From Pseudomonadota bacterium (GTDB taxonomy: Bacteria > Pseudomonadota > Gammaproteobacteria > JAADHS01): DNA of 62,314 nucleotides. Where the stretch lies: contig JAKACW010000025.1 in NCBI GenBank assembly GCA_021821045.1, positions 1 to 62,314 of the forward strand, read 5' to 3'. This document shows positions 33,926-43,445 of this stretch, piece after piece. Position 1 is the first letter of the stretch; the number at the start of each line of letters is the position of its first letter. The notes under the pieces are model-generated. The model was not told the origin of the DNA. It ran no database searches and saw nothing but the letters and a program-made list of their open reading frames with translations. The translations under genes were made by a program, and so were the position numbers.

Positions 33926-35341
33926 TTACGCAGCGTCCAGCTTGTCCACGGTCTCGAATTCGAACTTGATCTCTTTCCACGTTTCCAGAGCGATGGCGAG
34001 TTCCGGACTGCTCTTGGCCGCATCCATCAACACGTCGCGACCTTCTTTCTCGATCTCGCGGCCTTGGTTACGCGCCTTGACGCACGCTTCCAACGCGACG
34101 CGGTTCGCCGCGGCGCCGGCTGCGTTGCCCCACGGGTGCCCCAAGGTGCCGCCGCCGAACTGCAGTACGGAGTCGTCGCCGAAGATGGTGACCAGCGCCG
34201 GCATGTGCCACACGTGGATACCGCCGGAAGCGACCGCGAACACACCGGGCATGGAACCCCAGTCCTGGTCGAAGAAGATCCCGCGGGCGCGGTCTTCCGG
34301 AATGAACGATTCGCGCAGCAGATCGACGAAGCCCATGGTGGCGCCGCGATCGCCTTCGAGTTTGCCCACGACCGTACCGGTGTGGATGTGGTCGCCGCCG
34401 GACAGGCGCAGGCACTTGGCCAGCACGCGGAAGTGAATGCCGTGCTTTGGATGGCGGTCGATTACGGCGTGCATGGCGCGGTGGATGTGCAGCAACATGC
34501 CGTTCTTGCGGCACCACTTGGCCAGACCCGTGTTGGCAGTGAAGCCGGCGGTCAAGAAGTCGTGCATGATGATCGGCATGCCCAGTTCCTTGGCGAATTG
34601 CGCGCGTTCGTACATGGCTTCCGGATCCGGCGCCGTGACGTTCAGATAGTGACCCTTCTTCTCGCCGGTTTCCTGCTGCGCTTTGTAGATCGCTTCAGCA
34701 ACGAATTCGAAGCGGTTCTGCCAGCGCATGAACGGCTGCGAGTTGATGTTCTCGTCGTCCTTGGTGAAATCCAGACCGCCGCGCAAACATTCGTAAACGG
34801 CGCGGCCGTAGTTCTTGGCCGACAAGCCGAGCTTGGGCTTGATGGTGCAACCCAGCATGGGACGACCGTATTTGTTGAGCTTGTCGCGCTCGACTTGGAT
34901 GCCGTTCGGTGGCCCCAAGCAGGTCTTGACGTAGGCGATCGGGAACCGGATGTCTTCCAGGCGCAGGTGCTTGACCGCTTTGAATCCGAAAACGTTGCCG
35001 ACCAGAGACGTCAGCACGTTGACGATCGAACCTTCTTCGAACAGATCGATCGGGTAGGCAATGAAAGCGTAGAACGCTTCGGGATCGCCGGGAACCGGTT
35101 CGATGCGATAGGCACGGCCTTTGTAGAAGTCCAGATCGGTCAGCAAATCGGTCCATACCGTCGTCCAGGTACCGGTGGACGATTCTGCGGCAACCGCAGC
35201 AGCGGCTTCTTCATTCGGCACGCCCGGCTGAGGCGTGACTTTGAAACACGCCAACAGGTCCGTGTCCAACGGAATGTAATCTGGAGTCCAATATGTCTCC
35301 CGATACTCTTTTACCCCGGCTGCGTATTTGTTTTGACTCAT
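33926..35341 (-). CDS. cbbL: Rubisco form IA large subunit
   Basis: The 471-residue protein has all Rubisco signatures: [18 protein letters not shown] (catalytic Lys), [20 protein letters not shown] (carbamylated Lys and metal ligands D and E), [31 protein letters not shown] (catalytic His and loop 6) and [24 protein letters not shown]. The N-terminal [21 protein letters not shown] is typical of carboxysomal form IA. GAGGAG before ATG 35341 is the ribosome-binding site. It leads the cso operon. No cbbX or cbbQO activase gene is seen in the window. Confidence 0.98.
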   Translation of the reverse strand: MSQNKYAAGVKEYRETYWTPDYIPLDTDLLACFKVTPQPGVPNEEAAAAVAAESSTGTWTTVWTDLLTDLDFYKGRAYRIEPVPGDPEAFYAFIAYPIDLFEEGSIVNVLTSLVGNVFGFKAVKHLRLEDIRFPIAYVKTCLGPPNGIQVERDKLNKYGRPMLGCTIKPKLGLSAKNYGRAVYECLRGGLDFTKDDENINSQPFMRWQNRFEFVAEAIYKAQQETGEKKGHYLNVTAPDPEAMYERAQFAKELGMPIIMHDFLTAGFTANTGLAKWCRKNGMLLHIHRAMHAVIDRHPKHGIHFRVLAKCLRLSGGDHIHTGTVVGKLEGDRGATMGFVDLLRESFIPEDRARGIFFDQDWGSMPGVFAVASGGIHVWHMPALVTIFGDDSVLQFGGGTLGHPWGNAAGAAANRVALEACVKARNQGREIEKEGRDVLMDAAKSSPELAIALETWKEIKFEFETVDKLDAA

Positions 35342-35572
35342 TTACATGCTCCTCTATTTGGATCTGAGTTCCTACAGTGGTTTGAATTCGTCGGTGCCGC
35401 TTCGATGATGAAAAAATGCCATGATCGACGTATTAACTCCAATTGATGCTTTCAATTCTTTGTATTGGGTTTCGTAAATGGGTGGCGCAATCGCGCGCGC
35501 AGCGAACGCCCAAGTGCCTGCACGCGCGCGCTGCGCACCACCGAATGCAACAAGCAAAGAAAACATGGGAAG
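35342..35572 (-). promoter_or_regulatory. cbbL upstream region with putative CbbR site
   Basis: This 231-nt region precedes the cso operon. Read on the minus strand it holds ATCAATT-N6-AATACG (35429-35447), identical to the element before sbtA, and the dyad AATTGA-N5-TCAATT (35441-35457). The rest close to the aldolase-like gene stop (35460-35572) is GC-richer and shows nothing definite. A -35/-10 pair is not clear. Confidence 0.55.
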
Positions 35573-36415
35573 TTAAGCGAGAGAAAGGCTTTCGACGGCT
35601 TCTTTTGCGGGCGCCAATTGCCGCGCCGTGCGATGCTGAGGATGTTTGTAGACACGCGCGGCGCATGCAATCACGTCCGCCGCGCGCCCGGTGGCGCCCG
35701 TGTTGCGCAAACACTCGGTCACTTCCGCGATCAGCGCGGCGGCGACGTGATCCATCGCGCAGCGGAAATCATCGCCGGCCTTCTGGGCAATGCTGCGGTT
35801 GGCCCGCGCCATGGATCGGCGCAGACGCCTGTCGAAATTGATTTTCGCCACGCCCAATCGCGGCAGTGCGGGGAGCGTGCCGTCACGCCACGCCAAGTCA
35901 CCGTTCACGACCAGAGGGCCGTCGAAATGATAGCGAATGCGTTCGATGGTGTTGCGCACGAGGCCGATCTGCAAGCATTTCTTTCCTTCATCATCGAAGG
36001 CAACGCCGAAGCGATCCGCCGCCATCGATCCGCAGCAGCCGTCTGCCGACGCCCATGCCTCCACATCGCACGCAACGGCGGCCCTATCGTCCGCGGTCAA
36101 ACCCTCAAGTGCGACATTGCTGGCGTGGGCCGGCCACGCGACGCGGCGCTGATCCGATCCGGTGCCCGAGACGACCTCGATCGCGACAGGTACCGTGGCA
36201 CGGGCGATAATGGATGCCGCGACGGCGATCCGTGTCTCGGGATCGACGAATGAGCCGCTCGGGTTCTCGACGGCAATAATGGCCGGCGCCCGATTTGCCT
36301 CCGCGGCCGTCACCACCGCCTGAATCTCGTCGGCGCCATTCACGGTGAACGACGACACCAGATAGCCGTGCCGGCTGGCATGCTGAACGAGATCGCGAAC
36401 GTTGGTTTGCGGCAT
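35573..36415 (-). CDS. Class II fructose-bisphosphate aldolase-like protein lacking metal ligands
   Basis: The 280-residue start at 36415 gives MPQTNVRDLVQHASRHGYLVSSFTVNGADEIQAVVTAAEANRAP, the usual class II aldolase opening (F-V-N...I-AV-AAE...P-I). The catalytic segment expected as V-A-L-H-L-D-H-G reads VPVAIEVVSGTGSDQ, losing both the catalytic Asp and the first zinc His. The later HGGSG reads NGDLA, losing a second His, while GVAKINFD is kept. So it looks like an aldolase-fold pseudoenzyme. It sits 231 nt upstream of cbbL on the same strand and is divergent from a second such gene. Confidence 0.75.
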   Translation of the reverse strand: MPQTNVRDLVQHASRHGYLVSSFTVNGADEIQAVVTAAEANRAPAIIAVENPSGSFVDPETRIAVAASIIARATVPVAIEVVSGTGSDQRRVAWPAHASNVALEGLTADDRAAVACDVEAWASADGCCGSMAADRFGVAFDDEGKKCLQIGLVRNTIERIRYHFDGPLVVNGDLAWRDGTLPALPRLGVAKINFDRRLRRSMARANRSIAQKAGDDFRCAMDHVAAALIAEVTECLRNTGATGRAADVIACAARVYKHPQHRTARQLAPAKEAVESLSLA

Positions 36416-36663
36416 ATTCCCTCCGCGGGCAGCGGTGCGGCCGCTCTGCCCGTTTAGTATGGCTCGATGATGCGCGAGCGCGGCCCATTGGTAAAATTGG
36501 GAATCCCGATACCATGTATTGACGTGGGTCAATGCAAAGCCATCGGCTTGATTCGCTTTGGATTGTCGGCGAATTTCGGGTAATCTGGGTTGGCCGTTAT
36601 CGACACCGCCGGGGCTCGTTCCCGCGTGATTTGTGAGTGCATTCTTCGCAGAGGACTCTCATC

Positions 36664-37743
36664 GTGGCTATCGTGAGCTTTACCGACTTACTCCGGCACG
36701 CACGCCAACACCGTTACGCCCTCAGCATCATCCCCGTATCGTCGTTGACCATCCTTGCCGACGCCCTGGCCGCGGCCCATACTCAACGCGCGCCCGTGAT
36801 TCTCGCGCCGATTCCGGACCGTAGCGATCGGCCCAGCGTCAAAGCGCTGTATGCGGCCTGCGAAACCGCCGCCAGCGAGGCGGACGTGCCGATCGCATTG
36901 TTGGGATACCAATCCGCCGCGGCGGACACGCTGGCCCAACGCATCAATCTCGGCTGCAATGCCGTGCACATCACGCCCACGTCCCGCAACTTTCCGGATG
37001 CCGTTGCCCAAATCAAAGCACTCGCCGAGACCGGGCGCGCATGCGGCATCGCGATCGGCGGATGGCTGTCCGGCGCGCCGGCCGCGGACGACGCAGCAGA
37101 ATCGGAACCGCTGCCCCCCGTTGCCGAGTGCATCGCCTTTGCGGAAAGAGCCAATCTGGAATTCCTCGAGGTCGATATCGGCGGCGGCGAAAGCAACAAA
37201 CGACGCGCAAAGTTCGATTACGACCGGCTGCGGCGCATCAGCGAAACCATCGCCATCCCCTTGATGGTTCGGGTCGAAGGCGATGTGCTGCCCGACCAGA
37301 TCTACCGCATGATCGAGTGCGGCGTCGCTTTAGCGCACCCATCCGCCGCAGCGTCCGCCCGGACCGCCGCCGCCATGGAAGAACAGTTCAAAGCCTGGGG
37401 TGCCGCAGGCCGCGCGGCGGAAGTGCTCGCGCACTGCCGTCCTTGGCAACTCGTCGAACACGTCATCGAGTTCAATGTTCAGGCGGACGCATTGCCACGG
37501 GTGGATGAGATCCTAAAGATCGGTCGCCAACAGCTCGCGAGCATTCCCGGCGTGCGCCGCGTCCGCACCGGGCAAGCCATCGCCCCCGACGCCAAGTACC
37601 GCTTTTGCTGGCTGGTCACCTTCGCCAATGAAAAGGTGGTGGCCTATTACCGTGATCACCCGCTCCACGCGGACTATGCCAACACCTATTTCCGGCCGAT
37701 CGCCGCCGATCGCTTAACCATCGACTATCGCACCACTGGCTAA
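36664..37743 (+). CDS. Degenerate class II aldolase-like domain fused to a Dabb (stress-responsive A/B barrel) domain
   Basis: GTG 36664 follows AGAGGA at 8 nt and gives 359 residues; a GTG at 36637 is less likely. Residues 1-245 follow the aldolase pattern (SFTDLLRHARQHRYALSIIPVSSLTILADAL, DVPIALLGYQSA, FLEVDIGGGESNKRRAKFDYDRLRRIS), but the catalytic D-H pair and zinc His are absent. Residues from about 262 (PWQLVEHVIEFNVQADALPRVDEIL...FCWLVTFANEKVVAYYRDHPLHADYANTYFRP) form a Dabb dimeric ferredoxin-like domain, recognised by V-x-H-x-x-x-F and the YxxHPxH motif. Its stop overlaps the convergent dabA stop. Function unknown; location between Rubisco and DAB genes suggests a link to carbon fixation. 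Confidence 0.75.
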   Translation: MAIVSFTDLLRHARQHRYALSIIPVSSLTILADALAAAHTQRAPVILAPIPDRSDRPSVKALYAACETAASEADVPIALLGYQSAAADTLAQRINLGCNAVHITPTSRNFPDAVAQIKALAETGRACGIAIGGWLSGAPAADDAAESEPLPPVAECIAFAERANLEFLEVDIGGGESNKRRAKFDYDRLRRISETIAIPLMVRVEGDVLPDQIYRMIECGVALAHPSAAASARTAAAMEEQFKAWGAAGRAAEVLAHCRPWQLVEHVIEFNVQADALPRVDEILKIGRQQLASIPGVRRVRTGQAIAPDAKYRFCWLVTFANEKVVAYYRDHPLHADYANTYFRPIAADRLTIDYRTTG

Positions 37744-40700
37744 CCGCTAAACTTCACCAGCCGCGTCACCTGAATATCCGAAATGAACACGACACCGGAA
37801 TGCTCGTTGTAGAACGGCGCGAGTCCTTCCAGGATCGGCTTGACCAGACTCTCGGGCACGGCGGCGATGATCATGATCAGCACGTCGTCTTGGTTGAACA
37901 TGAGATGTCCTTCGTGGAAGCCGTGGCGGCCTTTTCCCGAAAGATTGTTGATGATGGTGTAGCCCTTCACACCGGCACGATCGAGAATATCGGTTGCGAA
38001 CTCTTGATGCTCGCCATCCAGTATGATTTCCAGCTTCTTGAGCGGGCTGAATTCGACGGCCCGACGCGCATGGTCGAAGGGCGCTTCGATCAACGTAATG
38101 AGCCGCAACGGCCGGTGATAGGGCAAGCCGTTTTCCAGGACCGTTTGCGACGGTAAGCCGGTACGCAAATCGCTGAGATTGCCGGTCATAACGGCAAAGC
38201 GGCCCGCGACGTTGTGATAGACCTTGCTGCCGCTGCCGAAGCGCTCGTTATCTACGGTCGAAAAGTAGTGCTCCATATTGATCCACTGCCCGACCACCAG
38301 CGGTCCGGCCAGGATGTTCTCCAGAAGGCGCTGCTTGCGGTCGAGGCGATAGTCATACGAGTGAAGGAACGCGCGCCCATCCAACGATATCTGGCGGGTC
38401 AGTTCCCGCTGGCCGATGATAAAGTACGCATTGCCCGACAGTCCCCATTCGGGGCGCACTTGCGACCAGTCCATGGCGTTGCGTTCGGCGCTTCGATAAG
38501 CCGCCGCCGGATCCTCGGCGGTCTCGGAGAAAACCTGCAGCGTCGGCATGCGCTCCTGGGCGCAGCGGCGCGACGCCCCGTCGAGTCCGTTGCGCAAGCG
38601 GTCGAGGTACACCATGTGGGATGACGGCAGCGTATCCAAGTCGAAGAGCTTCAGCTCATCGGTGGTGGTATTGTGCAGCGCGGGCAAAAACCAAGCATCG
38701 TCCGCGATGTCGATGCCGGTCTCGCGTAAACGTCGGCGCACGACGGGATTGTTGGCCATTTGGGCCAGCACTCGCGCGCTCACCACACCGTGGTTTCCGC
38801 CGCAAGCGCCGCAATCCAGCGCCGATTCGTAGGGGTTATTCTCGCTCGTGCTGCCATGACCGACGAGCAAAATGAAGCGGGAGAAGCCTTCGGTGAGACC
38901 GATGGCGCGCAGGGCTTGGGACACGAACAGGGCCTGCTCGTCGACGGTGAAACCAATCCGGCCCAGCCGCGCCATCTGCTCCTGGGCGAACGACGGGTTG
39001 ATGCGGTAAGCGACGCGCAGCCGGCTGACGAATGCCTCTACTCCGGCTTCGTCGACCCCCAGGGCATCCATGAGCTCGGGCGCGGCGTCGGCGTTCCCCA
39101 ACGCCGCTTCCCGCAACGCGCGTATCAAATCGTCCGTAATGCGCTCGGGCACGAAACCCAGTTCCTGCTGGACGGCTTTGACGATCACGGCCCGCTGCAC
39201 CGCGCGCACAATGGAGTCCGCCTGCTCGCGGCTGAGCTTGTCGAGCAACAGGCGGGTGGGCGGCTTGCGCGGATGCATGCGCTTGCGCCAGCGATTGTAC
39301 GATTGGGGCGACACCGTTTTGCCCACCATGTCGAAGCCGAACAACAATCCGATGGCTTCGACCGTAACGAACGGGGACAACACGGACTCCTTGAGCGCGT
39401 GCATAGCCTTCTCGAGCGCGGTCACCGCGGCGTCGTTGGTGGCGCTTGCCGCCGTCATTTCCAACACGACGTTTTTCGGCGTCAACAGCACCGGACACAA
39501 ATGGGTTTCGCTGCCTTTGCCCAGTTCGATGAAGCTGACCGGCACGCCAAAGAACCCGGCAAGCCCGTAAGTCTGATAGTCGCCGATGGACTCCAGATGG
39601 CGGCGAATGCGCTCCGAGCGGGTATCGATACAAAACATCGCCTGCACGAACGGGCGTTTCTCCCTGTGCGGCGGCGGATTCCAACTCACGCCGCCCAAGA
39701 GCCGATCCATGGCATGGGATTCCATGGCGCGCAACCACATTGTCCCTTCCTGGCGTTCGAAGTCGCGCAGCGTTTCCATCAGGCGATCCAGATCCTGTTG
39801 GGCAAGGCGGGCCGGCGCGTCCGGCTCGCCCGCCAGCGCCGCCAGTTGCCGCAGACGTTCCGCTTGGGCGAGGGCCTCGTGGTTACGTTTCTTCGCGACA
39901 TACTCTGAGAACACCTGACCCAGCACCCGCTCCGGCCGACGGGACAGGGCATCGTCCACCCGGTGCGCCAGCTCGGGTAGCACCCGTCCGCTGTGCAGTT
40001 CGTGGCGCAGATAGGTTTCCACCGTTCGCGTCTCGATCGCTTCGGCGAGACCGCTGGCGGTGTATGCAATCTTCCGGCGCCCGCGCTCGCGCAGCAGCGC
40101 CAGAGCGAGTGTCAACCGCACCGCCATATAGTCGACCAAATCCGCGGGATAGCGATTGGCCCAGTAATAGTTTTTAGCGCCTGCGCGCCAGCGAATGAAG
40201 CCCGTCCACCCGTGCAGCCGGCTCAGTTCGCGGGTGAAATAGCCGATCCAATGCCGCTCGGGCACTTCCAGGCTTTCCATCACGTGGGCGATGACACCTT
40301 CGGCGGTATCGTCGGCCGAAAGAATCCGATTGATGTGCAGGCCGCGCAGAAAAAATCGCACGTTACGCCGCGCGACTTCGCGCCACGCGGGGAAAAAGCC
40401 GCGCTCACGCTCGGGCATCGCAAAAACGGACTGACCTTCGTCAAAGAAATCGAGACAACTTTTGACGACCAGCTCATCCAGACTGGCGCCGATCTCGGTG
40501 CCGTAAAGTGCGTCCACCGCTTCGTATACGGGGCACTCGCCCAGCAAACCCTCTCGCAGTTTGGCCGCCAAGACCTCCGGAGCGATGGGCCGCTCTTGGC
40601 TCGGCGCGGCATTGTTCAACGCCGCTGCCACGTCGGCGGCATCGGCCAATGTCGTCGGGAGAGCGACCGGCTGTTTCATTTCCGTAAGCAGCGTGATAAG

Positions 40701-41009
40701 CCAACGCTGCAGGTCCACTCCTTCGGTGCCGGGGCGCGTGGCGACGAACCCGGCCACACTGGCGGCCAGCGCGCCGCGAGCCACTTCGCCCTTGTCCAAG
40801 TAACGTTGGTAGAGGCGCCGCGGCAGATAACCGCGGGCGTGAAACAGACGCTCACCCCGCTCCACCGCCTCTGGAAACGGCAAGTTTTCCAGGCCATGCA
40901 ACGGATTGTGGTGGATGAACGATCGCATGGGCCAGTAAAAGGGAACCGGTTCTCCGGCGACATAAATCATGCCGCGGATGCGAAGCTGTTGGCCCAGTGG
41001 AAGACTCAT
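37740..41009 (-). CDS. dabA: DabA, inorganic carbon-accumulation subunit (DUF2309) with C-terminal PII-like domain
   Basis: The 1089-residue protein starts in an ATGA overlap with the gene before it. FYWPMRSFIHHNPLHG is the typical DUF2309 start. The beta-carbonic-anhydrase-like zinc site is complete: C460 and D462 in QAMFCIDTRSE, H718 in LVGHGSTSENNP and C733 in ALDCGACGGNHG, with the His-Cys distance (15) as in Halothiobacillus DabA. The last about 100 residues (KKLEIILDGEHQEFATDILDRAGVKGYTI...FISDIQVTRLVKF) are a PII-like domain similar to the window's SbtB. With DabB it makes an energy-coupled, vectorial CO2-to-bicarbonate pump at the inner membrane. Confidence 0.93.
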   Translation of the reverse strand: MSLPLGQQLRIRGMIYVAGEPVPFYWPMRSFIHHNPLHGLENLPFPEAVERGERLFHARGYLPRRLYQRYLDKGEVARGALAASVAGFVATRPGTEGVDLQRWLITLLTEMKQPVALPTTLADAADVAAALNNAAPSQERPIAPEVLAAKLREGLLGECPVYEAVDALYGTEIGASLDELVVKSCLDFFDEGQSVFAMPERERGFFPAWREVARRNVRFFLRGLHINRILSADDTAEGVIAHVMESLEVPERHWIGYFTRELSRLHGWTGFIRWRAGAKNYYWANRYPADLVDYMAVRLTLALALLRERGRRKIAYTASGLAEAIETRTVETYLRHELHSGRVLPELAHRVDDALSRRPERVLGQVFSEYVAKKRNHEALAQAERLRQLAALAGEPDAPARLAQQDLDRLMETLRDFERQEGTMWLRAMESHAMDRLLGGVSWNPPPHREKRPFVQAMFCIDTRSERIRRHLESIGDYQTYGLAGFFGVPVSFIELGKGSETHLCPVLLTPKNVVLEMTAASATNDAAVTALEKAMHALKESVLSPFVTVEAIGLLFGFDMVGKTVSPQSYNRWRKRMHPRKPPTRLLLDKLSREQADSIVRAVQRAVIVKAVQQELGFVPERITDDLIRALREAALGNADAAPELMDALGVDEAGVEAFVSRLRVAYRINPSFAQEQMARLGRIGFTVDEQALFVSQALRAIGLTEGFSRFILLVGHGSTSENNPYESALDCGACGGNHGVVSARVLAQMANNPVVRRRLRETGIDIADDAWFLPALHNTTTDELKLFDLDTLPSSHMVYLDRLRNGLDGASRRCAQERMPTLQVFSETAEDPAAAYRSAERNAMDWSQVRPEWGLSGNAYFIIGQRELTRQISLDGRAFLHSYDYRLDRKQRLLENILAGPLVVGQWINMEHYFSTVDNERFGSGSKVYHNVAGRFAVMTGNLSDLRTGLPSQTVLENGLPYHRPLRLITLIEAPFDHARRAVEFSPLKKLEIILDGEHQEFATDILDRAGVKGYTIINNLSGKGRHGFHEGHLMFNQDDVLIMIIAAVPESLVKPILEGLAPFYNEHSGVVFISDIQVTRLVKFSG

Positions 41010-41764
41010 GCCAGACCTCCCATTGCATATATACCGGCGGCAAACAGCGCGCCCAGCGCGGCGACGTATGCCCAAGTGGCGCTTGGACTGAGATCCTGCG
41101 GCGCGGCTTCACCGGCGGGGCCGATGATAAGACCATGCAGCAGCCGCACTCCCGCCCAACTCCACAGCAGCCAGGTGCCTGCCAAGACTGCCGCCACCAC
41201 CGGCATGGCAGGCAACGCGGTCACGATAACGTCGAGCATGGTGGCAAAGCCTGGAAACAACGGCGTGGCCGTGATGGCAAGCACGACGAACACCAATACC
41301 CCGGATAAGCGCGGCAAAGCGTGCGCCAGACCGCCGTACAATCCTGTGTATGCCGCGCCGAATCGTCGTTCCAATTCCGTGACAAGCAGCGCGAGCAAAA
41401 CCAACGGCGCGCTGAAACCCAACGCGTAAAGCTGCAGTTGCACGGACTCCGCTCCGCCATAAGCGGGTATCCACAGCACCGCCCATGCGGACGTGGCGAG
41501 AAACCCAGTCCAGATACTGACCTCACGCAACGCCAGCGCGCGCACGCCGTACAACAGGGCCGTCCATATGGCGAACAGAATGACCCAGACTGGAATGTCA
41601 CCGCTCGAAACGGACAGCACAGCGACACCGGCCTGCGGCCAGGCGAGCAGCAGCAAGACTCGCAATGCGACGCTTCGAGTACGTGCATAGAGCATGTTGA
41701 ACGCCATACTCAGCGGGAATACGGGCAAGAACAGCGCGGCGATGATATAGCCGTAGGACGCCAT
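41006..41764 (-). CDS. Hydrophobic membrane protein between dabB and dabA
   Basis: This 252-residue protein has about seven or eight hydrophobic segments (IIAALFLPVFPLSMAFNML, VWVILFAIWTALLYGVRAL, FSAPLVLLALLVTELE, VLVFVVLAITATPLFPGFATML, AALGALFAAGIYAMGG). FVVLAITATPLFPGF recalls a loop of proton-pumping NADH dehydrogenase/Mrp subunits. It starts 1 nt from the dabB stop and overlaps dabA by 4 nt, so all three are one translationally coupled operon. I do not recognise the family; it may be a third subunit of the DAB complex supplying membrane helices. Confidence 0.6.
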   Translation of the reverse strand: MASYGYIIAALFLPVFPLSMAFNMLYARTRSVALRVLLLLAWPQAGVAVLSVSSGDIPVWVILFAIWTALLYGVRALALREVSIWTGFLATSAWAVLWIPAYGGAESVQLQLYALGFSAPLVLLALLVTELERRFGAAYTGLYGGLAHALPRLSGVLVFVVLAITATPLFPGFATMLDVIVTALPAMPVVAAVLAGTWLLWSWAGVRLLHGLIIGPAGEAAPQDLSPSATWAYVAALGALFAAGIYAMGGLA

Positions 41765-41765
41765 A

Positions 41766-43445
41766 TCAAGCCCACCTCAGCCAGACATTCAGCCGCGACG
41801 CGGCGTTCAGAATCGCCCGCGAGGCCCACCCGTACACGTCAGTCAGATAGAACTCCCGGGACACCAGGGCGTAGAAGCTCATCCACAACCGCCCGGGCCG
41901 ATCACCGCGGCGCTTCCCGTTGCGCTCGGAGTAATAGGTCCCCAGCCAGCCCAGCACGATGATGCAGGTGACGAGCACCACCAGCACGTCGAACCACACC
42001 ACGTCGAATCCCGCCGCGGCGTAGATTCGATCGCGGAAGGCGGCCTCGGGGTAAAGGAACAAATCGAAGATGTGGCTTATCGCGGCGTAACCCAGCACAA
42101 TGATCGTGAACGAGAACACGATTAATCCCAACAAGCGCCGCACGTTCTGGGTGCGCATCCGGTAAGTTGCGAATATTAGCTGGGCACCGGTGATCCAACC
42201 GAAGAACAACAGCACGATGGCCCCCTGCTTCTGGAAAAAGTCCTGCGCGACAAGCCAGTGCGCCACAACCAGAATCACGATGGGTATGGCCAGGGTCAGC
42301 ATCGCCATCACAATCCACGGCTGACGCAGGCGCGCCGGCCGCCGTTCCACAACGAACGTGTACAAATGATCCTTGGGCACGCCGTCGTCCTTGCGCGCCG
42401 CGCCGATGACACCGCCCGCCCCCAGAAACAGCGCCCCCTTGAACAACCCATGCGCAATCAAGTGATAGATCGCCAGCGAAAACGCCCCGACGCCGCATTC
42501 CATGGTCATGAATCCCATCTGGCCCATGGTGGAGTAGCCCAGTGATTTTTTGACGTCGTTCTGGGTCAGCATGAGCACCGATCCGATCACGGCGGTGATC
42601 AGGCCGACGATGAACAGTCCGTGGAGCACGTCGCCGGCGTGAACGAACACCGGCGCGAAGCGATTGACCAGGAATCCGCCCGCATTGACGATTCCGGCGT
42701 GCATCAGGGCCGATACGGGGGTGGGGCCGTCCATGGTGTAAGGCAGCCACGTGTGCAGCAGGAACTGCGCCGAACGGGCGAAGGCCGCCAACGCCAACAG
42801 CCAACCGACCGCCTCCGGCACGGCAAACCCGAACACGGTCTGAGCGACGGTGTCCTGGTCGATGCGTTGAAAAATCTCCGCCAGCGACCACGTCCCATAG
42901 GCGTAAACGAGCAACGCCGCCGCGAGCACCAGCGCGGCATCGCCGATACGGTAAGTAAAAAACGTCCAAAAGGCGTAACGGTACGCTCCGATGCTGCGTG
43001 TGTCGTGACCGAGCAGAAAATAGAGCAATACGCCGACAAGGTGCCACGCCACCAGCAAGGTGAGCAGATCGCCGGCCGCCACCATGACCAACAGTGTGGC
43101 AGCCATGAGATCGAGCAGCACGAAGAACCGCGCGTAGCCCGCTTCCTCCGCCATATAGCGCACGGAATAGATGTGAACGATGGTGCTGATTCCCGCAATG
43201 AGCAAACCCATCAGCGCGCTCAAGGGATCACTGACCAGAATGCCCACACCGTCGGCGAGCGCAAACTGCCCGGGGCCATGGCCCGTCAACTCCGCCACGA
43301 GAATCACCACGATCAAAATCAGCGTCGTGGTCGCAAAGGCCACGCTGAGGCGCGCGACCTGTCGCCCAAGCCGGTCGGCAAACAGGTGCACGAGCGCTGC
43401 ACTAAGCAGCGGGAGCGCGGGGACGAGCGCGATGAGTTGCTCCAT
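41766..43445 (-). CDS. dabB: DabB, proton-channel subunit of the DAB carbon pump (NuoL/MrpA-like)
   Basis: The 559-residue protein starts at ATG 43445 with AGAGGTGA upstream. It has about 14 membrane segments and the proton-translocating signatures YMAEE, WHLVGVLLYFLLGHDTR, LHTWLPYTMDGPTPVSALMHAGIVNAGGFLV and STMGQMGFMTMECGVGAFSLAIYHLIAHGLFKGALFLGAGG. These mark the NuoL/MrpA family with the key Lys/His positions. As the first gene of the operon with dabA it is DabB, coupling cation flow to CO2 hydration. Confidence 0.92.
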   Translation of the reverse strand: MEQLIALVPALPLLSAALVHLFADRLGRQVARLSVAFATTTLILIVVILVAELTGHGPGQFALADGVGILVSDPLSALMGLLIAGISTIVHIYSVRYMAEEAGYARFFVLLDLMAATLLVMVAAGDLLTLLVAWHLVGVLLYFLLGHDTRSIGAYRYAFWTFFTYRIGDAALVLAAALLVYAYGTWSLAEIFQRIDQDTVAQTVFGFAVPEAVGWLLALAAFARSAQFLLHTWLPYTMDGPTPVSALMHAGIVNAGGFLVNRFAPVFVHAGDVLHGLFIVGLITAVIGSVLMLTQNDVKKSLGYSTMGQMGFMTMECGVGAFSLAIYHLIAHGLFKGALFLGAGGVIGAARKDDGVPKDHLYTFVVERRPARLRQPWIVMAMLTLAIPIVILVVAHWLVAQDFFQKQGAIVLLFFGWITGAQLIFATYRMRTQNVRRLLGLIVFSFTIIVLGYAAISHIFDLFLYPEAAFRDRIYAAAGFDVVWFDVLVVLVTCIIVLGWLGTYYSERNGKRRGDRPGRLWMSFYALVSREFYLTDVYGWASRAILNAASRLNVWLRWA

